A stretch of DNA of 64,000 nt from Schaedlerella arabinosiphila. Its GTDB lineage: Bacteria > Bacillota > Clostridia > Lachnospirales > Lachnospiraceae. A program made the translations under genes and the position numbers. Of this stretch, positions 1 to 7,993 are shown one piece after another. Within the stretch, counting starts at the first letter, position 1. Each line of letters opens with the position of its first letter. The notes beneath the pieces were generated by a model. It did no database searches. It saw nothing but the letters and a program-made list of their open reading frames with translations, and was not told where the DNA came from. The stretch lies in contig NZ_RHJS01000002.1 of NCBI RefSeq assembly GCF_003885045.1, positions 5,201,302 through 5,265,301 of the forward strand, in the 5' to 3' direction.

Positions 1-5
1 CTTTC

Positions 6-131
6 CTTTCTATTAATGAACGATGAACTTTCTATAATTAGCAATGTTCTTTCTATAATGAACGATGTTCTTTCTATAATGAACGATGTCCTTTCTATAA
101 TGAACGATATCTTTTCTATATGAACGATATC
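6..131. repeat. Tandem array of ~21-bp repeats
   Basis: Six head-to-tail copies of a unit close to CTTTCTATAATGAACGATGTT start at about 6, 28, 49, 70, 91 and 112. The outer copies are more diverged and copies 3 to 5 are nearly identical. Each unit holds a short dyad, GAAC-N3-GTTC. The array lies just after the stop codon of the reductase gene and may continue beyond the left edge. The 21-bp period is two helical turns. No CRISPR spacers are present. Confidence 0.85.
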
Positions 132-137
132 CTTTGC

Positions 138-1142
138 TTACATGTTCAGAACGGATTGCCAGACTTCCTCGATCACCGGGATTCCGTTTTTCATATTGTC
201 CAGGATGTTCTGCGACTCCATCTCGCCCGGGTATAATACGTCTTTGCCTTCCTCAATGGGCTGGGAGGATTTTATGTCGGCAATGATCTCATTCACGATC
301 CCGTCGGTCAGCTCCGTGCTGTTTGCCTTGGAGGGGTCAATGGCGATCATGACCTGGGAAAGGCCGACCTCATCCCCGAAGGTTCCAATCTTATTCACCG
401 AATTGCCGTTTGTGAGGACGGTTGCGATCAGATCCAGGGCGATGGAAATTCCGCTGCCCTTCCAGTAGCCCATGGGGAGCACCCGCCAGGTCTTCTCAAT
501 CTCCGCAGGATCGGTGGTGAGATTGCCGTTTGTATCATAACCTCCGGGCACCGGAAGCTGGATTCCTTTCAGCTTGCAGTCTTCGATCTTTCCATAGGAG
601 AACTGGGAAACGGCGCAGTCGATGACTACATGGCGGCCGTCGCTTCTCGGAACGGCGAAGATCAGGGGGTTGTTGCCGATCTTCCGATCCATGCCTCCCC
701 AGGCCGGCATATTCGGCATGGTGTTGGACCAGCAGATCCCGATGCATCCCTGGTCCGCCGCCTGGAAACCGTAGCTGCCGCCCCGCATCCAGTGGTTGTT
801 ATTTCCCAGGGAAACGATTCCGATGCCGTATTCCTTCGCAAGCTCGCAGGCCCTGTCCATAGCCAGCTTTGCGTTCAGCGGGCCGAACCCTCTGTGGCCG
901 TTCCAGCGTTCCATTGCGCCCAACTGCAGCTCACAGGTGGCTGCGATGTCCGGGTCGATCTCGCCTTTTTCCAGGTAGCTCACCACTCTGGGAAAACGGT
1001 TCAGTCCGTGGGAATACACTCCCGCCAGGCTGTTCTGAGCAAAGATTTCCGCCGCCGCTTCGCCACGCTTCTCGCTGAATCCTTTCTTTACCAGTACTCG
1101 TTTAAATTCCTTTACCATGGTCTCATAAGGTACACGCTTCAT
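138..1142 (-). CDS. yiaK: 2,3-diketo-L-gulonate reductase family (Ldh_2/YiaK) oxidoreductase
   Basis: NAD(P)H-dependent 2-oxoacid reductase of the malate/L-lactate dehydrogenase-2 family, which differs in fold from classical LDH. The 334-residue protein follows E. coli YiaK closely along its length: SGVYSHG-type start (AGVYSHGLNRFPR, about residues 40-52), NHWMRGGSYG (about 116-125), IGICWSNT, and LPMGYWKGSGISIALD near residue 230. Length is normal for the family. The expected reaction is reduction of 2,3-diketo-L-gulonate or a similar sugar 2-oxoacid in the cytoplasm. The start is supported by AGGAGG eight bases upstream. Its 5' region holds several LacI-type operators. Substrate is inferred from similarity only. 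Confidence 0.85.
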   Translation of the reverse strand: MKRVPYETMVKEFKRVLVKKGFSEKRGEAAAEIFAQNSLAGVYSHGLNRFPRVVSYLEKGEIDPDIAATCELQLGAMERWNGHRGFGPLNAKLAMDRACELAKEYGIGIVSLGNNNHWMRGGSYGFQAADQGCIGICWSNTMPNMPAWGGMDRKIGNNPLIFAVPRSDGRHVVIDCAVSQFSYGKIEDCKLKGIQLPVPGGYDTNGNLTTDPAEIEKTWRVLPMGYWKGSGISIALDLIATVLTNGNSVNKIGTFGDEVGLSQVMIAIDPSKANSTELTDGIVNEIIADIKSSQPIEEGKDVLYPGEMESQNILDNMKNGIPVIEEVWQSVLNM

Positions 1143-1175
1143 ATCTCAAATCCTCCTGTAATAAAATGATTGTTT

Positions 1176-1187
1176 GCAATCGGTTTC
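1176..1187. promoter_or_regulatory. LacI-type operator, proximal imperfect copy
   Basis: GCAATCGGTTTC, a degenerate version of the perfect GCAATCGATTGC palindrome 58 bp away. It lies about 34 bp upstream of the reductase start. The central CG dyad is typical of LacI/GalR-family operators. Confidence 0.45.
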
Positions 1188-1233
1188 GATACTATTACTT
1201 TTATTGTGCCATTGTTACTATGATTCTAATATT

Positions 1234-1245
1234 GCAATCGATTGC
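1234..1245. promoter_or_regulatory. LacI-type operator, perfect palindrome
   Basis: GCAATCGATTGC is a perfect 12-bp palindrome with the central CG typical of LacI/GalR operators. It lies about 92 bp upstream of the reductase start and overlaps a possible -35 hexamer. Confidence 0.6.
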
Positions 1246-1408
1246 TTTTCTTGAAAGTATAGTAACACATGGAGGAAAAGTTTTCAATAAGAATCTAAAC
1301 GTCATTTTTCACATTATTTCATGGTAAAAATTGTGCATATTTAACAAATGATAAATAAAAAAAAGGGTTTTCGTGTGTTTTAAGATATGGGTGGAAGAAA
1401 GTGATTTT

Positions 1409-1420
1409 GCAATCGATTGA
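1409..1420. promoter_or_regulatory. LacI-type operator, distal copy
   Basis: GCAATCGATTGA matches the perfect operator at 1234 in 11 of 12 positions. Its centre is 175 bp from that copy, a distance compatible with DNA looping by a tetrameric LacI-type repressor. Confidence 0.5.
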
Positions 1421-1528
1421 AATGGTGGGCTGATTGCAGAAAGAAGAAAGTCAGTGATGAGATGACGTACAAATGAACGAGAATATAAGTGGTTTGTATG
1501 CAAAGATGCAGTTGATTGAAAATCATTT

Positions 1529-1978
1529 CTATAAGAAATCGGCTTCGGAAGAATCCGCAAGCTTGATATCCCATATAGATTCTTCGATGGACTGAATGCA
1601 TTCATCAGTATGTTTTAATATATCCTTTCCCCAGAAATGAATAACAGTGTATCCGAGAAAAAGGAGTTTTTTATCATTTTCCCAGTCTCTGGAACGATTG
1701 CGTTCAATTTTCTTTATCCAATAATCAGGATTTTTTCCTTTTTCAAGGCGGAGTTTTAAAACATCCCAATCTTTGCCATGAAAAAATTCGCTGTCACAGA
1801 AAATAGCGATTTTGTATTTTGTAAGAACGATATCCGGCGAACCGGGAAGTGCTTTATAGTTTTTGCGGTATCGATACCCTTTATGCCAGAGCGCTTTGCG
1901 TAGCTCAAGTTCTATAGAAGTGTCTTTGCTATGGATTTTACTCATGTTTTTGGATACAGTAGCAGCATCACGTGCCAT
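1529..1978 (-). CDS. vsr: Very-short-patch mismatch repair endonuclease (Vsr)
   Basis: Vsr nicks next to T:G mismatches that arise when 5-methylcytosine deaminates, so it normally travels with a C5 cytosine methyltransferase. One is encoded on the other side of this divergent cluster. The protein has the family start (NMSKIHSKDTSIE) and GSPDIVL, which carries the catalytic Asp. FCDSEFFHG and the conserved W-x-xKIERNRxRD region follow. I chose ATG 1978 over an in-frame GTG at 1990 because AAAGGTGGTG lies at the right distance before the ATG and the GTG codons are part of that site. Length is 149 residues, normal for Vsr. The gene is AT-rich compared with its neighbours on the left. Confidence 0.9.
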   Translation of the reverse strand: MARDAATVSKNMSKIHSKDTSIELELRKALWHKGYRYRKNYKALPGSPDIVLTKYKIAIFCDSEFFHGKDWDVLKLRLEKGKNPDYWIKKIERNRSRDWENDKKLLFLGYTVIHFWGKDILKHTDECIQSIEESIWDIKLADSSEADFL

Positions 1979-2029
1979 ACGAATCACCACCTTTGGGAAA
2001 TATAAATTATTTTACCAGGAAGGCTGAGA

Positions 2030-2140
2030 ATGTACAAGTACCCGAAAGCAAAAAGCGTGGATTATCTAATTGACGTTGTAAAGCCTATGATTTATACTGG
2101 TAAGGTAAAAGTTGATTTGAAAAAGAGGTACCCAAAATGA
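2030..2140 (+). CDS. Small ORF (36 aa) leading the restriction-modification operon
   Basis: A short reading frame, MYKYPKAKSV to LKKRYPK, with an AGGAAGG ribosome site six bases before its ATG. Its TGA overlaps the ATG of the next gene (ATGA), the usual sign of translational coupling. The peptide is basic (about ten Lys/Arg). It lies in the 160-bp gap between divergent vsr and the XRE regulator. I do not recognise the family. It could be a leader peptide for the control gene, a small DNA-binding protein, or the 3' end of a lost gene. Confidence 0.5.
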   Translation: MYKYPKAKSVDYLIDVVKPMIYTGKVKVDLKKRYPK

Positions 2141-2346
2141 CGATTTCCGAGCAAATTAAGGTGTTATGTGTCCGATCCGATATCAGTGTGGCGGAGCTTG
2201 CCCGGCGATTAGGCACAACACCTCAGAATCTAAGTGGAAAAATGAAAAGGGAAAGTTTTACAGTGGCAGAGTTGGAAAATATTGCGAAAGCTGTAAACAG
2301 TTCTTTTGAAAGAAAATTCGTATTAGAAAACGGAGAGAAAATTTGA
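2137..2346 (+). CDS. Small XRE-family HTH regulator (putative R-M control protein)
   Basis: A 69-residue protein that is almost all helix-turn-helix: AELARRLGTTPQNLSGKMKR (about residues 20-39) is a clear lambda-repressor-type HTH, followed by a short tail. Its ATG overlaps the stop of the small upstream ORF, and its TGA overlaps the methyltransferase ATG (TGATG), so the three are probably translated together. Position and size suggest a controller (C-protein-like) that times methyltransferase and nuclease expression. This role is inferred from context. Confidence 0.75.
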   Translation: MTISEQIKVLCVRSDISVAELARRLGTTPQNLSGKMKRESFTVAELENIAKAVNSSFERKFVLENGEKI

Positions 2347-3554
2347 TGAATATTAAAAGCAGGCAGAATGATGATAGTATATATGCTGATAATAGGGATG
2401 TTATTTCTTTGTTCTCCGGGGCGATGGGGTTAGATATAGGGTTAGGAAAAGCTGGACTGAATATAGTAATAGGACAGGATTTTGATGCTTCTTGTGTAAA
2501 AACCATGAGGGAAAATGGACATAAAGTATTAGGCGGTGATATAAGAGAAATTGAGCCGCAGCAACTATTGGAATTGACAGGACTAAATATCGGCGAGCCA
2601 TTTTTGATTTGCGGGGGGCCGCCGTGCCAGCCTTTTTCTACAGCGGGAAAAAGATTAGGAATCAATGACCCACGGGGAAGTTTGTTTATGGATTTCATCC
2701 GTATGATAGATTATATCAGACCTCGTTTTTTTGTTATGGAGAATGTAAAAGGCATTATGTCAGCACCCTTAAAACATGTACCTTTGTCCGAGAGAGATGA
2801 AAGTGATCCAGAACAGAAGTTAGGAACAGTATTGGATGTAATATTGGCTGAATTTGATAAATTAGGATATAAAACAGTCTATGGGGTGTTAGATGCTGTA
2901 AATTATGGTGTCCCACAGTTTAGAGAACGGTTTGTGTTGATTGGAAGCCGTGATAATGAAGATATATTTCTTCCAATGCCTACGCATTTTCAAATGCACC
3001 AAAATAAAGAATACCAATGGCAAGTTGTGAGAAGCGCAATTGGCGATTTGGAATTTACACATGGAGAATGTGCAGCATTAAGTGACGAACGTCTGAAATT
3101 TTTGAAGATGATTCCAGAAGGAGGCAATTGGCGGGATTTACCCGAAGATATCATACCCATAGCAATGGGAGGGGCATATAAGTCTGGCGGGGGTAAAGTG
3201 GGATTTTATAGGAGGCTATCATATGATGAGCCTTCCCCGACAGTTGTCACGTCTCCAGTTCAGAAAGCAACGATGATGTGCCACCCTACACAAAACAGGC
3301 CATTGAGCGTGAAAGAATATGCAAGGATTCAACAGTTCCCGGACGATTGGGTTTTTACAGGAACTACGGCGGCAAAATACAGGCAGATCGGAAATGCTGT
3401 ACCAATTGGCTTGGCGGAAGCAATAGGAAAAGCAGTTCTATCAGTCGCAGATCAAACATCTTTGGTTCGGACAAAACGGTTTAGAGGGACAAATGTGCAT
3501 AACAAAATCAGAAATGCAATAGAGTTGGGAGGAAATCTATATGCCGTTAAATAA
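2346..3554 (+). CDS. DNA (cytosine-5) methyltransferase, type II R-M
   Basis: Transfers a methyl group from S-adenosylmethionine to C5 of cytosine in a specific DNA site. All hallmark motifs are present in order: SAM-binding SLFSGAMGLD (residues 21-30), GGPPCQPFS with catalytic Cys94, MENVKG (131-136), QFRERFVLIG (191-200), a variable target-recognition region, then SPTVV and RQIGNAVP near the C-terminus. At 402 residues it is a normal monospecific enzyme. I chose ATG 2346 over an upstream TTG because it is coupled (TGATG) to the preceding stop and GGAGAG lies about ten bases upstream. It overlaps the nuclease gene by 14 bp. Paired with Vsr and a nuclease, it protects host sites. The recognition sequence cannot be read from the protein. 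Confidence 0.93.
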   Translation: MNIKSRQNDDSIYADNRDVISLFSGAMGLDIGLGKAGLNIVIGQDFDASCVKTMRENGHKVLGGDIREIEPQQLLELTGLNIGEPFLICGGPPCQPFSTAGKRLGINDPRGSLFMDFIRMIDYIRPRFFVMENVKGIMSAPLKHVPLSERDESDPEQKLGTVLDVILAEFDKLGYKTVYGVLDAVNYGVPQFRERFVLIGSRDNEDIFLPMPTHFQMHQNKEYQWQVVRSAIGDLEFTHGECAALSDERLKFLKMIPEGGNWRDLPEDIIPIAMGGAYKSGGGKVGFYRRLSYDEPSPTVVTSPVQKATMMCHPTQNRPLSVKEYARIQQFPDDWVFTGTTAAKYRQIGNAVPIGLAEAIGKAVLSVADQTSLVRTKRFRGTNVHNKIRNAIELGGNLYAVK

Positions 3555-4281
3555 TTCATATGATGAACAGGCAGTAATCCAGGCAATAGCAACGGCTTTG
3601 GAAACTTTTTATGGAACATTAATTGAAAAGATAGATGGCTTAAATATACAGAAGGTAATGAAACGGAAAAATCCATATTTGTATCGTGCAAAAGCTATGC
3701 AAAGTGCATCAGAAATTGTGGATTCTGTTCTTACTGCGTTTGTGAGTTCCAGTGAAGAAACTATTTTTGGCAACTGTTTTTTTGAACCAATAGCGATAGC
3801 TGCCAGTGGCGGGAACAAAGCGTTGGCAGAAGGTATTGACATTATGATTCAAAATAATGAAACAAACACGATTTCTGCAATAGCGGTAAAAAGTGGACCG
3901 TCGGTATTTAATGCGGATAGCAAAAAGCGGCAGGAACAGAATTTTACAGCAGCATCTAAGTTGGCAAAGCAGGCGAAAGCAAGGTATGAGGCATATATTG
4001 GCTATTGCTATGGAAAGAAGAAAGATTCCGGCAGAGGAAAACCGAAAATGTATCAGGAACTTGCGGGGAAGCGTTTCTGGGCAGAATTGACGGGCGACGA
4101 GGAGTTTTACATAAAAATCATAGGATATATGGGAACAATGCCGGAAAAGTATGTCGCTGATTATAAAGAAAGCTACAATCGAGCGGCTAATAGACTGATA
4201 AGAGAATTTTCCAATAGTTTTTGTCGAGAAGATGGAAGTATTGACTGGGAAAAACTGGTGGAATTTAATTCGGGAGATTGA
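3541..4281 (+). CDS. Type II restriction endonuclease, PmeII-like PD-(D/E)XK family
   Basis: The 246-residue partner of the methyltransferase, overlapping it by 14 bp. Several blocks match what I know of PmeII-family nucleases: KNPYLYRAKAM (about 43-53), SSSEETIFGNCFFEP (about 70-84), then EGIDIMIQ and AIAVKSGP (about 100-122). The last two supply the Asp and the x-V-K of a PD-(D/E)XK catalytic core. The gene is AT-rich like the rest of the cluster. The assignment as a nuclease is well supported by the adjacent methyltransferase and the core residues. The PmeII family name rests on motif memory and should be confirmed by a profile search. Confidence 0.72.
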   Translation: MPLNNSYDEQAVIQAIATALETFYGTLIEKIDGLNIQKVMKRKNPYLYRAKAMQSASEIVDSVLTAFVSSSEETIFGNCFFEPIAIAASGGNKALAEGIDIMIQNNETNTISAIAVKSGPSVFNADSKKRQEQNFTAASKLAKQAKARYEAYIGYCYGKKKDSGRGKPKMYQELAGKRFWAELTGDEEFYIKIIGYMGTMPEKYVADYKESYNRAANRLIREFSNSFCREDGSIDWEKLVEFNSGD

Positions 4282-4338
4282 AATGGCGATAGAAAAAATC
4301 CTAAATTTACGAGTTTGATTTATCGTTTATGACAAAAT

Positions 4339-4363
4339 GGAGCCTTTCAACATGAAAGACTCC
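4339..4363 (-). terminator. Hairpin after the hydrogenase operon
   Basis: Inverted repeat GGAGCCTTTCA-ACA-TGAAAGACTCC with one internal mismatch, 18 bp beyond the hydrogenase stop on the minus strand. There it is followed by ATTTTGTC, a weak T-tract. It also lies 58 bp after the nuclease stop, so it may serve both convergent operons. Confidence 0.45.
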
Positions 4364-4380
4364 GATTCCAAAGTAAGATT

Positions 4381-6111
4381 TTATAACAATTCGTGGATCG
4401 TATGAAGCAGCATATGTGCCTTATGGGAATTTGGATTTCCAAAGAAGCGTTCATACATGGTCCGGACGTCTGGATTTTCGTGTGAAAAGCGCAGCTCTGC
4501 CTGCTGATCCAGATCGTAGAGGTTTTTCCCACGCTCAAATGCCCGCTCTTCCCCGTCGTGGATGGGCTGGCCGCCGCCGCCCACGCATCCGCCCGGACAG
4601 GCCATCACTTCTACAAAATCATACTGGACTTCCCCACGCAGGATTCTGTCGAGCAGCGAGCGGGTATTGCCAAGACCGCTGACCACGGCGGTCCGGACGG
4701 TGATGTCGTCAATCTGGAAATCGGCTTCCTGCACGCCGTTGTTTTGGTTGAAGCCCTGGCTGCGTACTTTTGAAAATGCGTCTGCCGGGGGATTCTTTCC
4801 TTTGAGCAGGAAGTAGGCGCTCCGAAGGGCCGCTTCCATCACGCCGCCTGTGGCTCCGAAGATAACGCCTGCTCCGGTGCCTTCCTGCATGGGCCGGTCT
4901 CCGGGGATGTCCTCCAAAGTCTTCGGATTGATGTGGGCTGAGCGGATCATTTTCACCAGTTCTCTTGTCGTAATCACCGCGTCCACGTCATGTCCCGCAT
5001 ATTCCTCATAGAACAGCTCCATTTCCCGTTCGGCCTTTTTGGCCACGCAGGGCATTACGGATACGGTGTAAATCCGTTCCGGGGCAACTTTGAGCTGCTC
5101 TGCAAAATATGTTTTCATCACCGACCCGAACATCTGCTGGGGGGATTTGGCGGTGGAAAGATATTTTACCAGGCCGGGATACTGGGTCTTGATAAAACGA
5201 ATCCAGCCGGGGCAGCAGGAGGTGAACATGGGCAGATCTTTCAGCTCCCCGGATGTGAACCGTTTGATAAATTCCGTGCCTTCCTCCATGATTGTCAGGT
5301 CTGCGGAAAATGTGGTGTCAAAGGCATAGTCTACGCCCATTTTTTTCAGAGAATCCAGGATTTTTCCGATGGTGGCTTCGCCGCGCGTTAATCCCAGCTG
5401 TTCTCCCCATGCGGCACGCACCGCAGGGGCTACCTGGACCGCCACGATCTTGTCGGGATCGGCAATGGCATCCCACACCGTTTCCGTATCGTCCCGTTCA
5501 CGCAGCGCGCCCACCGGACAATGGGTAATGCACTGGCCGCAGAGGGCGCAGTCCGCCTCCTCGATGCTGCGCAGCCGAGATACGTTGACTGTGGTCCGGG
5601 AGCCGGTGCCCTCCACATCCCAGACGCCCAGCCCCTGTACTTTTTCGCAGATCTGCACGCAGCGCATACATTTGATACATTTGGCGGAGTCGCGGATGAG
5701 CGGGAACGACTGGTTCCATTTTTGATGTTCCAATGTCTGCTTATAAGGGATCTGTAAAATGTTCAGGTCGTTGGCCGTTTTCTGCAGGCTGCAGTTTCCG
5801 CTTCTTGCGCAGGTCACGCACCGGCAGTCGTGCTGGGAGAGGATCAGCTCCACGGTGGTTTTTCTGTGCTTCCGAACCTTGGGGCTGTTGGTGTAAATGA
5901 CCATGCCGTCCTCTGCCGGGTTGTTGCAGGAGGTGATCAGCTTTTCCTTCCCCTCCAGCTCCACCACGCACACGCGGCAGGCCGCGATCTCATTGATATC
6001 TTTCAAATAGCACAGCTTCGGGATATGGATTCCGTTTTGTGCGGCAGCCTCCATGATGGTGGTATTCTCCTGTACCGAAATCTGTTTTCCGTCAATTGTA
6101 AGATTTACCAT
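4381..6111 (-). CDS. hydA: [FeFe]-hydrogenase catalytic subunit (HydA/HndD type)
   Basis: Interconverts protons and H2 at a cytoplasmic H-cluster. Domains in order: [2Fe-2S] ferredoxin (Cys 34, 45, 48, 62), His/Cys-ligated [4Fe-4S] (HDCRCVTCARSGNC, about 94-107), two [4Fe-4S] clusters (CIKCMRCVQIC about 145-155; CALCGQCITHC about 188-198), then the H-cluster domain. That domain has L1 TSCCPGW (297-303), L2 MPCVAKKAE and L3 EVMACPGGCVGGGGQP, plus the small-subunit C-terminus. The 576-residue modular form matches NAD(P)-linked and bifurcating enzymes. ATG 6111 starts inside the last codons of the flavoprotein gene and overlaps its stop by seven bases. AAAGGAGGC lies within that gene. Confidence 0.95.
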   Translation of the reverse strand: MVNLTIDGKQISVQENTTIMEAAAQNGIHIPKLCYLKDINEIAACRVCVVELEGKEKLITSCNNPAEDGMVIYTNSPKVRKHRKTTVELILSQHDCRCVTCARSGNCSLQKTANDLNILQIPYKQTLEHQKWNQSFPLIRDSAKCIKCMRCVQICEKVQGLGVWDVEGTGSRTTVNVSRLRSIEEADCALCGQCITHCPVGALRERDDTETVWDAIADPDKIVAVQVAPAVRAAWGEQLGLTRGEATIGKILDSLKKMGVDYAFDTTFSADLTIMEEGTEFIKRFTSGELKDLPMFTSCCPGWIRFIKTQYPGLVKYLSTAKSPQQMFGSVMKTYFAEQLKVAPERIYTVSVMPCVAKKAEREMELFYEEYAGHDVDAVITTRELVKMIRSAHINPKTLEDIPGDRPMQEGTGAGVIFGATGGVMEAALRSAYFLLKGKNPPADAFSKVRSQGFNQNNGVQEADFQIDDITVRTAVVSGLGNTRSLLDRILRGEVQYDFVEVMACPGGCVGGGGQPIHDGEERAFERGKNLYDLDQQAELRFSHENPDVRTMYERFFGNPNSHKAHMLLHTIHELL

Positions 6112-7937
6112 ATTTTTTCTCTGCCTCCTTTGAAGATTCCATATCCAAAATGATCGCACCGCAGGCAGCGGGATGCCTCCTGCTTTGCTTCCTGCTCCGT
6201 CATGCAGTTTTCCACGCCGTCAAAATCACGAACCCTTTCGCAGGCTTCCCGCTCCGTAAGGTTTACGCGGCCGCAGGGAGTCCGGTCCCGGAGGTTCGCT
6301 TCCGGGATTTCCACATCGCAGGAAATCTGGTGATGGAAGCCCAGGTATTCGTCGATATTTGCAGCCACCACCTTTGCGGCCGCGATGGCTTTGATCACGG
6401 ACGCCGGGCCGCTGGCACAGTCCCCGCCTGCAAAGACGCCGGGCATATGCTCAAATGTTCCCGTATTTCTGGTCACGATCTTGCCCCGTTCTACCGGGAT
6501 TCCGGCTTCTTCAAAATGCCGGGTTTCAATGTTCTGGCCGATGGCAATGACCAGGATGTCGCAGGGTATGTAAACGTCCGGCTCTCCTGTGGGACGGATG
6601 CCTGCCCGCCCGTTCTTGATGGAGCTGACCATCTGGGGCGTCACATAGATTCCCCGGATTTGGTTCTTATCATCAATATCCAGGGATGCGGGCGCTTTCA
6701 GGGTCTGCAGCTCGATGCCCTCGGCCACCGCGCCTTCGATCTCGTCGGGAAGCGCCGTCATGTCCGCAGTCCGCCTTCTGTAAACGATGCTGACTTTTTT
6801 TGCGCCCAGCCGTTTGGCGGTGCGCACCGCATCCATGGAAACATTCCCGCCGCCGATCACGGCCACTTCTTTTCCGGTCAGATCCATGATTTTGCTGCTG
6901 CCCACATCCCGGAGAAATTGAACCGCGGACAGGACGCCTTCTGCGTCTTCCCCTTCCAGCCCCAGCTTTTTGTCCGTGCTCGCCCCGATGGTGATCAGTA
7001 CGGCGTCATATTCCTCCCGGAGCTGCTGGATGGTGATATCCCGGCCGATCTTCAGGCCGTGCCTGACTTCCACTCCGGTCTTTAATACGGCCTGGATGTC
7101 CTGGTCGAGACGGTCTTTGGGAAGCCGGTAATTGGGGATTCCGTAACGAAGCATTCCTCCCAGCTTGGGAAGCATTTCGTAGATCACGGCCTGATGCCCC
7201 ATGAGCTGTAAATAATAAGCCGCGCTCAATCCGCCCGGGCCGCCGCCCAGGATGGCGATCCGTTTTCCGGTGGAAGGAGCCCGCTCCGGCGGATCGACCT
7301 CTCCCGCAAAATCTGCCGCAACCCGTTTCAGGCCGCGGATGCTGACGGAATCATCCATCATATTCCTGCGGCACCTGGCTTCGCAGGGGTGCTCGCAGAT
7401 AAAACCGCAGGTTGTGGGGAACGGGTTGTCCTTTCGGATCAGCCGGATGGCGTCCGCATACCTTCCCTCGCTCACCAGCGCAATGTACCCGGGAATGTCC
7501 ACGTGTGCGGGACACAGGGAAACGCAGGGGACGGGCTGGCTGTAGGTGCAGGTGCAGCGGCCGTTTTGGATGTGCTCCACATAGTCGTCGCGGTAGCCGA
7601 TCAATCCCTTGTAAACCATGTTCGCGGCTTCATAACCGATGGCGCAGTCCGCGGATTCCATAATGGAAAGGGCGGTCTGCTCCATGATTTCCAAAGTCTC
7701 CATTGCCGCGTTGCCGTCCAGTACATCCCGGATCAGTTGATTCAGTTGTCCGAGACCGATCCGGCAGGGCGTGCATTTTCCGCAGGTCTGGGCATGGCAC
7801 AATTCCAGAAATGCCCTGGCCATATCTACCGGGCACAGTCCCGGAGGGCTGGATTCGATTCTTCGCTCCAGATCTTTGTAAAGCTCTTCTATGACAAGCC
7901 TTGCTCTCTTGGGCGAAGCGATTTCTAGTCTGCTCAT
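6105..7937 (-). CDS. NuoF-C-terminal/GltD-like iron-sulfur flavoprotein, hydrogenase partner
   Basis: A fusion flavoprotein likely to pass electrons between NAD(P)H and the hydrogenase. The first ~115 residues resemble the C-terminal [4Fe-4S] domain of NuoF/HydB (TCGKCTPCRIG). Next is the Cys-rich N-domain of GltD/NfnB-type proteins (CGFICEHPCEARCRR). After that come FAD-binding GGGPGGLSAAYYL, NAD(P)-binding VIGGGNVSMDA, GGDCASGPASVIKAI and a final CLRC motif. At about 610 residues it is longer than GltD because of the NuoF-like head. ATG 7937 is preferred to 7949: AGAAAGG precedes both, but touches the latter. Translation is coupled to hydA by overlap. Whether the pair bifurcates electrons is inference. 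Confidence 0.85.
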   Translation of the reverse strand: MSRLEIASPKRARLVIEELYKDLERRIESSPPGLCPVDMARAFLELCHAQTCGKCTPCRIGLGQLNQLIRDVLDGNAAMETLEIMEQTALSIMESADCAIGYEAANMVYKGLIGYRDDYVEHIQNGRCTCTYSQPVPCVSLCPAHVDIPGYIALVSEGRYADAIRLIRKDNPFPTTCGFICEHPCEARCRRNMMDDSVSIRGLKRVAADFAGEVDPPERAPSTGKRIAILGGGPGGLSAAYYLQLMGHQAVIYEMLPKLGGMLRYGIPNYRLPKDRLDQDIQAVLKTGVEVRHGLKIGRDITIQQLREEYDAVLITIGASTDKKLGLEGEDAEGVLSAVQFLRDVGSSKIMDLTGKEVAVIGGGNVSMDAVRTAKRLGAKKVSIVYRRRTADMTALPDEIEGAVAEGIELQTLKAPASLDIDDKNQIRGIYVTPQMVSSIKNGRAGIRPTGEPDVYIPCDILVIAIGQNIETRHFEEAGIPVERGKIVTRNTGTFEHMPGVFAGGDCASGPASVIKAIAAAKVVAANIDEYLGFHHQISCDVEIPEANLRDRTPCGRVNLTEREACERVRDFDGVENCMTEQEAKQEASRCLRCDHFGYGIFKGGREKIW

Positions 7938-7959
7938 ATTACTACTCATCCTTTCTGTT

Positions 7960-7993
7960 GTGATAAATTATTTTTGTAATAATAAATTATCAC
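7960..7993. promoter_or_regulatory. Inverted repeat overlapping the hydrogenase-operon promoter
   Basis: GTGATAAATTATT and AATAAATTATCAC form a near-perfect 13-bp inverted repeat with an 8-bp spacer. It covers the -10 element and presumed start of the hydrogenase promoter. The outer TTGTGA/TCACA resembles CRP/FNR-type and, less closely, Rex-type sites. A redox- or fermentation-responsive repressor is a reasonable guess. Confidence 0.6.

Larger units (their letters stand above)
1143..1528 (-). promoter_or_regulatory. Control region upstream of the YiaK-like gene
   Basis: This 386-bp AT-rich stretch separates the reductase from the restriction-modification island. It holds the AGGAGG ribosome site at 1152-1157 (read on the minus strand) and three copies of a LacI-type operator, listed separately. 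A possible -35 (TTGCAA) overlaps the central operator on the minus strand, but I cannot fix a convincing -10. The part from about 1300 to 1528 shows no conserved coding sequence. Confidence 0.5.

Noticed and set aside
6..131. Possible CRISPR array at the left edge
   Set aside because: Units are directly adjacent at 21 bp with no spacers, and no cas genes are nearby.
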